DNA of 64,000 nt from Micropterus salmoides. Its lineage: Eukaryota; Chordata; Actinopteri; Centrarchiformes; Centrarchidae. The DNA lies in the NCBI RefSeq assembly GCF_014851395.1, contig NW_024040707.1, forward strand, positions 19,896,457 through 19,960,456, given 5' to 3'. Both the position numbers and the translations under genes were made by a program. Below the pieces are notes generated by a model, which was given only the letters and a program-made list of their open reading frames with translations, made no database searches and was not told the origin of the DNA. Of this stretch, positions 57,611-64,000 are shown in pieces (the first letter of the stretch is position 1; each line of letters begins with the position of its first letter).

Positions 57611-59119
57611 AAAATATCCCATAAAAGCTTTTATTTTTCTGAGGTATAGGCCTACACCGTGACAGCCTTGTTATCGCAGTGGTTACACATTTACAAAAGG
57701 GATATACCGCTGTCGGACTTACCCTGAAAGTAACTTAGCCTCCAGCGTCCAGCATCCATTACCAGATGCGACACCAGCCAGTAATGAAGTGGACCCACCT
57801 CTGGCTTTGTGCCCAAGCTCAATCGGAACAGGTAGAGTTTTGCAATGTAACTTTACAAATGTAACATTAAAAAGTGAGGCACAAACTAGCTCTGTTTGAG
57901 ACTGTGAGCTGCACTTTATCAGATGTGCTTAAGTTAACATGTGTGGATTTGTGGTGAGACGTCTACCTGATCACGTGTTCATCAAGCGTTTTCCACCTGA
58001 GCACCTCCTGCTCTCATCCAGTCCTGTGTCTAACGCAATGCACAGCGTGTAGCACAGATAGTAAAGTAAAATAAATTCTCATTAAATGATGACATTAGTG
58101 TCCTAATATTAGGCTTACGCCTTTTTTCTCGAAATGTCAGAGGACACAGATATGTGGGGGAGATTCTGAATGTGCATAAAGTTTTGAACATGAGCAGAAA
58201 AACTGCTGAAACAGAGGAGCTATTAACGTTGAGGAGTTTATTACTGACTTAGAATTAATTAATTTATCATTGACGTGAAAAAGGTGCCACATACACATTT
58301 AAAGGCGTTACTTCCCCAAACTAAAGACAGAAAAAAGGAGGGAAGACTAAACCATCTGTGTTGACTCAGCAGGGATGAAGGTTAATCTGAAGGAGAAAAC
58401 ATAGGCTATCTGAAAGCAACACAGAATGCCTGAGAGCCTTATTTTGAATTGTTTCCTGCCACTTGAATTTTGTGTTTTCCTTTACATAAATAAAACATTT
58501 CCAGCATAAATTGGTGCAGAAAAGACCAAAATAGGACCAGAAATTCTCACCAGAAATCAGGAAATAAAGTCTTTAATGCTTAAAATTTTCTGGGGGAGGA
58601 GCCCCAGAACCCCACTTACTAAATGCCCCATCCAGTATTAAAAATAAGCTGATGCTCTTGTATTTCAATAACAAAATGACCCCATAAATTTAGTGGAATA
58701 CAAGACAGTCCTTGTAAACTGTAGCTTATTTTGACTTGATCCCATGTTCACTGTCCTCCTGCTGTAAATACTAACTAGAGCACCAGCTGCTGAAAATAGT
58801 CCCCAACAAATTCTCTATTTACATCTGTTTGAGTAACATTAACTAGGAACTACAGGGCCCAACTGTTTTACTTAGTGTTTTTAAAAATGAAAAAATACAT
58901 TTGTGACAAGAAAACAGTACAAATGTTTAAAAAACATTCTGTATTAGGGTTAGGAAAGGTTGAGTTCCAAGTTAAGACAACTTGAGTTGAACTCTAGACA
59001 GTATTGAGCAAGAGAAGATAAGGCAGTGCAAACACTCAATACAAACTGATATTGATTGAGCTTAAAGGCCTCTTTTACTCATTGCTAATCAATGGAATTA
59101 ATTATTAAGAAATTAAGTA

Positions 59120-60065
59120 CATTTACTCAAGGAATGTACTTAAGTACAATTTTGAGGTACTTGAGTATTTTCTTTTCATGCCACTTTCTACTTCTACTCC
59201 ACTACATCTCAGAGGGAGATTTTGTACTTTTTACTTCACTACATTTATCTGACAGTTTAAGTTACTAGTTACTTACAAATTACACATTTTAAAACATGTG
59301 AAGACTTAATAAAATAGGCTATGTTTTGTTATAAATTAAACTACCCAACATACAGCCGACCCGATTGTTAGATTGACATTAAAATGAACTGGTGACAAGT
59401 TTGATCGTTTAACACATTTTTCATGTAAAAGAATTTAATTGTTCCACCCTCACAAATTTGAAGATTTGCCGCTTTTCCTTTTAATAATTTTAATTTATTT
59501 GTATTTGTGAGCTTTGTCATGTTTTTTAGACAAAGCAAGCATTGTAAAGGTGTCACTCTGGGCTCTGGGTAATTATGCATTTCTCATTATTTACAGAAAG
59601 TCCAAAATCGATTTCTGGAGAAAATAATCAGCAGATTAATCCATGATGAAAATAATCATTAGTTTCACTCTGACACAAAATAGTTAAAATGAGCCTCCCC
59701 TCAACAATTACAACAGTCACATGACATTTTTCTGCAATGAGTAATTTTACTGTTAAGTACATTTTCCTGATTATACTTACATACTTTTACTTTAGTAGCA
59801 TTTTCATTGCAAGCCTTTTACTTGTAACAGAGTATTTTTACTGTGTGGTATTAGTACTTTTACTTAAGTAAAGCATCTGAATACACCACTGACACACACA
59901 TATAACTGAGTAACTTGAACTATTATTGAAAGGGCAACCCGTTTATAATGAATGCCACACATAACCATACTAATAGTACTTTTTACTTTTCAGTATTTTT
60001 AAAAGCAATGGTATCTGTACTTTTACTCAAGTACAGGATTTGTATACTTTGTCCACCACTAGAAT
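59120..60065. repeat. Interspersed teleost repeat (ACTTTTACTTAAGTA type)
   Basis: Two blocks (about 59125-59300 and 59740-60065) carry GTACTTAAGTACAATTTTGA, TACTTCTACTCCACTACATC, CTTGTAACAGAGTATTTTTA and TAGTACTTTTACTTAAGTAA, a very common fish repeat, probably a non-autonomous DNA transposon. The middle (59590-59690) holds a piece of the TTAATC-type family seen at 26010. It is a composite of old insertions. Confidence 0.6.
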
Positions 60066-63000
60066 TAGGTCTTAGCAAACAACTGATTCATTCAACATGG
60101 TGTTATCTATAAAGCTTGTAACACTTGAAAAGCCAGTCATGAGGATGTTTTCAAATCTTTTTTGACCTAATTAAACGTCAGCAACCTTGTGTGGTGAATA
60201 AGTCTGATAAATGTCTCAGCATTCTATCTACAGTGACTGGACATTTTTTCTCCAGAGCTTAATGGAAATTTTAAAAAAAAATGGAATGTATTCTTGCACA
60301 AATCAGAAGCTAAGTGCAATTCAGTAAGTTCAGTAAAATCAAAAACAATTCTTTTCAATTCAAGCATGCAGCTGTTGCTGTTATCCAGAGCAAATTTACA
60401 TTCAGTGCAAAAGTATAATAAGAAAAGTGATATGACTGCAGAGAAACTTGCATTCTGCAGACATAAAGAAGGATTTCGAAAAGCATTTATCATTCGGTGT
60501 TATGAAATTGTTCACTGAAATGTTAATATTACTTCATAATTTTCAGCATACACACAGTCCTGTGTTTGACTTGGGAAAGCATGTTCCAGAAATGACGAAT
60601 GCAACCATAATGGGAACAACGTGCTGGCCCTTTAATTCCATTCATGTGAGAGGAGATGGAGGCAAGGTCTCATTTCTTAGACAATCAACTCCCTCAGACT
60701 GCAAAAAAAAAGAAACCATGACATCTCAAACCTTACCGCTGAGAACGCACCATTTTATTGTCATACATGCACACAGACAACACAAACATCCTGAACACAT
60801 GGTGCAAAACACAGCACGGAGGATCAAGTGGACAAGCAGGGGGTGCTGTTAGAGAAACTCACAGCCGGAGAATACATATCCGCCGGTGATGTATGTCGTC
60901 TCCCCCCCCGCCTCCTCTCCCTCCTGTGGTACGTCCCAGATAGATGTCAGAGGCATTTAAATGAGGAGGATCAGCTCCAGAGGTAGCTAGTGCAGCGACA
61001 GCTGGCCTGAACCAGGACGCACACAGAGCAGAGGGAGGGGGGGGGGCAGACACTGGGATATGAGGGGCAGTTCATGGATCTGCTGGACCAGCTCTTTGTA
61101 TGTATGACAGGGACAGATTAATGGAATAGAGGGCATGACTCTTTGACTCTGTGAATGTGTTTATGTGAGCGCGTATGTGTGTTTTAGCCAGTTTTGTCAT
61201 TTGACTTGAGTGTCTCAAGTGTTTCTTTCTTGTTTCTCTCTATATTCTATCACATTTAACCCACCTTGAAAGGACAGCAGACGCCATCCTGGGCCATTTG
61301 CTGTATGGCATGCTCCATCAATCTGCCAGGACGGCCTCTCTCTCCCTCTCTCTCTGTCTCTCTCTCCTCTCTCAGCCCAGCTAGGTGCTGGTTAACAAAG
61401 GCTCTGAGGAGACAGGTACGCTCCACTACCCTCATCCTGTGCAAAAGCACAAATAACATTCTCCCCTCTTCCTCTCTGACCCTCCCCCCTTTTTTCCTTT
61501 CACTGTCTCACACTCACTGCCACTCTCCTCTTCCTGTCCCTTGATGGCTTTGTGTAGTAGCCCTGAGCAGTGCTGTCTTGAGTGTGATGAGGAGAATGTT
61601 TGTCGATTGATTGTCCCACAAACTAGCTTTCTCATGTGTTTTGGAGATGGTACAAAAGTGCGTGAGAAGCAGAGCAGGTTGATAAATTGTGCTGACTATG
61701 CTGGCAACTGTGGGATCTGATCGAAAGGGTTCTTTTCAAGACTTGTGAGCATCCTGCATTCATATTTATAGCATTTCTTCTCTTTATGATTCAAGCGAGG
61801 AAAGAGGTTTCTACAAGAATACCAACATCAGCCTGCAGACATGCAGTTGCAGAGACTATAAACCATCTCTGGCCATAGAAAGCGTTTGATTACACATCTC
61901 GAGAAATGTCAGCTTTTATGCAGAGCCAGTGAGAGATGATGCTGGAGGAGTAAGCATCCTCAAGAGGAGCAGAGGAGCCGTTAGACCCCGGTGCATTCTG
62001 CCTGCCATGCGTTTGTGTTTATCTTTTGGATGTGAGAATCCCAATATGTGGCCAGAATTAATTGTTGAGCTGAACTTTTCTTGTTTTTTTAGTATTTTAA
62101 CTTCAACAGTGCTTTAGTACAGACGTAACTGTATTCAAAGCACAAAGTATCAAAACTCTTAAACACTGATACTCGCTTCGAATGTCTGGTTGTGATATTG
62201 TTTCTATACAGTTCCTAAATTAAATCGTATTCAGTTGTAGTCTGTTTCATTTAGGCAACATTCTTGCACTGCTGCTTGTGATTAGATAATATGTAACACA
62301 ACTGTTATGATTTTGGTATCTGTACTGGAACTAAGGTGGTGTATCAGCGTGACAATCTTGCTGAACACTTCAAAATGAATGTCCAGTATTGCATTGTTTA
62401 TATTTGCACGGTTTTCCTGCGTTCTCAGCAGGACTTGCACATATGAGCTGTGAGTAAGCCTGGCTTTCGCTGTGAGACATTTGCTAGAGAGGTTGTGAGT
62501 CACTGGCATTTCTTGTGGGCTGAATACCAAATCTGCATAGTCAATGGAAGCAGGTAATAAGTGGCTGATGATGCATGGCCTGCCCGATGGGGAAAAAAGA
62601 GAGAGGAGAGAGTAAAAGAAAGGGAATCTCTTGATATTAAAGTATAATCATCTGGATTTGTATGCATTTTATTTCATTCAGGGCAGGGATTATTTTCTGT
62701 CTTTGAGAAGTTAGGACACGTTAAAAAAAGCAGCACCTCAGATGAAGTTCCAAAGGATGTCTCTTGACCCCTGATCTCTTGCTCCCCTCTGGCCTATAGG
62801 CTTCTGATGACTTTCCACTCGTGATTCCATCCCTGAGGACCTTTTATACCGCACCATGTGGTTTGAGTCAGACTGAATGTACGACTCTCTGTACTCTACT
62901 ATATTGCTTTTGAAATATGCATGCAGTTGAAGTTGCTCGGCAAGCTGACACTATTCAACCTCGATTTGAGGCTCAGCTGCAACATGGAACGATGAGCCGT

Positions 63001-63829
63001 TGAAGATGGTGTGTTGCATTGTCTTTGTTTCAGCATGTTTTTGTATTATATACCTGGTAGTGTGTGGATACTCTGTTTTGCTCATGTTGTGTCACAGTAA
63101 GCCCTCATGCTGCTTTCCACCTGCTCCTGTTAGATAAAAAAAAATGTCAGCCAACTAGATTATGTAGTATATGTTTAAGTGAAACATGGCTGTTATTAAT
63201 TTCTGAGTGGTTTGCTCTCCAACTGTGGGGGGATGAGTTGTTACGTAACCGTAGATGCTACTGATCCAAATATAGCAGCCATTAGGGGATTAGCTCCAGG
63301 CCCGGTAGGCTTGACTAGGCTCAGCTTCACTGTGGCCCAGCATGGATGTCCTTGCCGCTGGTCGTCTCCTGCCTTCCACACCAGTGTCCACTGTTATCAC
63401 AACAAACTGATAGGCCGCAAACCGACGGCAGAGATAACGTGTTAGCTGGCCATCACATTATACAGACGTGCTCACCAGAGGGACATCGATCTGTGGCTTG
63501 ACTTTGTGACTGAGACTGGAGGACAGTTTGGCCTCACAGCATGGGTTTCTCATTTTTCTTGATTCAAGCTCGCTTTGGATAGAGGAAAGTTACTTAGTAA
63601 TATTTTGATGGTATTATTTCTTAAATGATTTACCAAATGTGTCCAGGAGAGGTTTTTCCATAATGTTTGCTGACAACGTTTGTTCTTTTGCATTTAAATT
63701 TGGACTTGGGCTATAACTAAAGACTATTCACTATTGAATAGACTGCGACTATTTGTCTGTAAAATGCCCATCCATTATACAGTATTTCCTAACACCCTAC
63801 AAGAAGTCTCCAAATGTCTTGTTCTGTCT

Positions 63830-64000
63830 TGCTGGCAGTACAAATCCCCAAAATATTAGATTTACAATGAAAAAAGCAGCAAATCCTCACAATGAGTAGC
63901 TGCAACCAGGAATGTTCTGTAAAAAAATTTGTTGTATATTCAATTGTCAAAATAGTTGCTGATTAATTTCGGTCAATTAACACATCAATCATTTCAGTAC
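63830..64000. mobile_element. AGCTGAAACGATTA-family repeat, cut by the window end
   Basis: AAGCAGCAAATCCTCACAAT, TAGTTGCTGATTAATTTCGG and TCAATTAACACATCAATCAT match the family seen at 26010 and 47075. Its right end lies outside the window. Confidence 0.55.

Larger units (their letters stand above)
48530..64000 (+). other. ampd2: ampd2 intron 1, continuing past the window
   Basis: At least 15.5 kb without a supported coding exon. It holds a near-intact Tc1 element, an inverted-repeat transposon with a nested L1-type insertion, and several abundant fish repeats (listed separately). The remaining sequence is AT-rich and featureless to me. Confidence 0.6.

Noticed and set aside
61074..61097. Possible alternative first exon of ampd2 (ATGGATCTGCTGGACCAGCT followed by GTATGT)
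   Set aside because: The phase at the donor (0, or 2 from the upstream ATG) does not match the phase 1 of the exon at 48433, so it could not join the same second exon in frame. There is no homology to known AMPD2 N-termini.
61371..61415. Exon-like segment between CTCTCTCAG and GTACGC
   Set aside because: It contains an in-frame stop in the phase required after the ampd2 first exon.
1..64000. CRISPR arrays, operons or prokaryotic-type systems
   Set aside because: No direct-repeat/spacer arrays are present. The genes are split by spliceosomal introns and are clearly vertebrate.

Overview
The window is vertebrate nuclear DNA from a ray-finned fish, most likely a spiny-rayed (percomorph) teleost. 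The evidence is split genes with GT-AG introns, long GT/CT microsatellites, a V-SINE-like tRNA-derived SINE, Tc1-like transposons, a chromodomain Ty3/gypsy element and an L1-type LINE fragment. I cannot name the species. The gene order gpr61 - gnai3 - gnat2 - ampd2 matches the conserved vertebrate block known from human 1p13.

Layout: 1-5.2 kb is intergenic or 5'-UTR-intron DNA with three GT microsatellites. gpr61 (orphan class A GPCR) is an intronless coding exon at 5433-6851 (+). 6.9-18.2 kb is intergenic and holds two head-to-head Ty3/gypsy remnants, 10941-11566 (-) and 11770-13714 (+). gnai3 (G-alpha i3) occupies 18790-30622 (+) in eight coding exons, with a probable ninth untranslated exon from 31256. 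gnat2 (cone transducin alpha) lies tail-to-tail with it at 34805-40652 (-), also eight exons. 40.7-48.2 kb is intergenic with a decayed Tc1 copy. The first coding exon of ampd2 (AMP deaminase 2) is at 48433-48529 (+), and its first intron appears to run off the right end. That intron contains a near-intact Tc1 element (50609-52242), an L1-type insertion with a perfect 15-bp target duplication nested in an older inverted-repeat transposon (56026-57422), and several common fish repeats.

Functionally, gpr61 encodes a receptor. gnai3 and gnat2 encode paralogous Gi/Gt alpha subunits, inhibitory signalling in most cells and phototransduction in cones respectively. They are a tail-to-tail pair with matching exon lengths and intron phases from exon 2 onward. 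ampd2 is an unrelated purine-nucleotide enzyme that travels with the block.

The most striking coding observation is that this Gai3 ends REIGLY: the pertussis-toxin cysteine at -4 is isoleucine, whereas the neighbouring gnat2 keeps KDCGLF. Other noteworthy points are an overlapping upstream ORF in a strong context before gpr61, a scrambled gypsy element with an apparently identical 275-bp internal duplication inside a 5-bp target duplication, and a TG-tract acceptor at the gnai3 switch-II exon. I found no wholly novel gene system. Most of the non-coding DNA is ordinary fish intergenic or intronic sequence.
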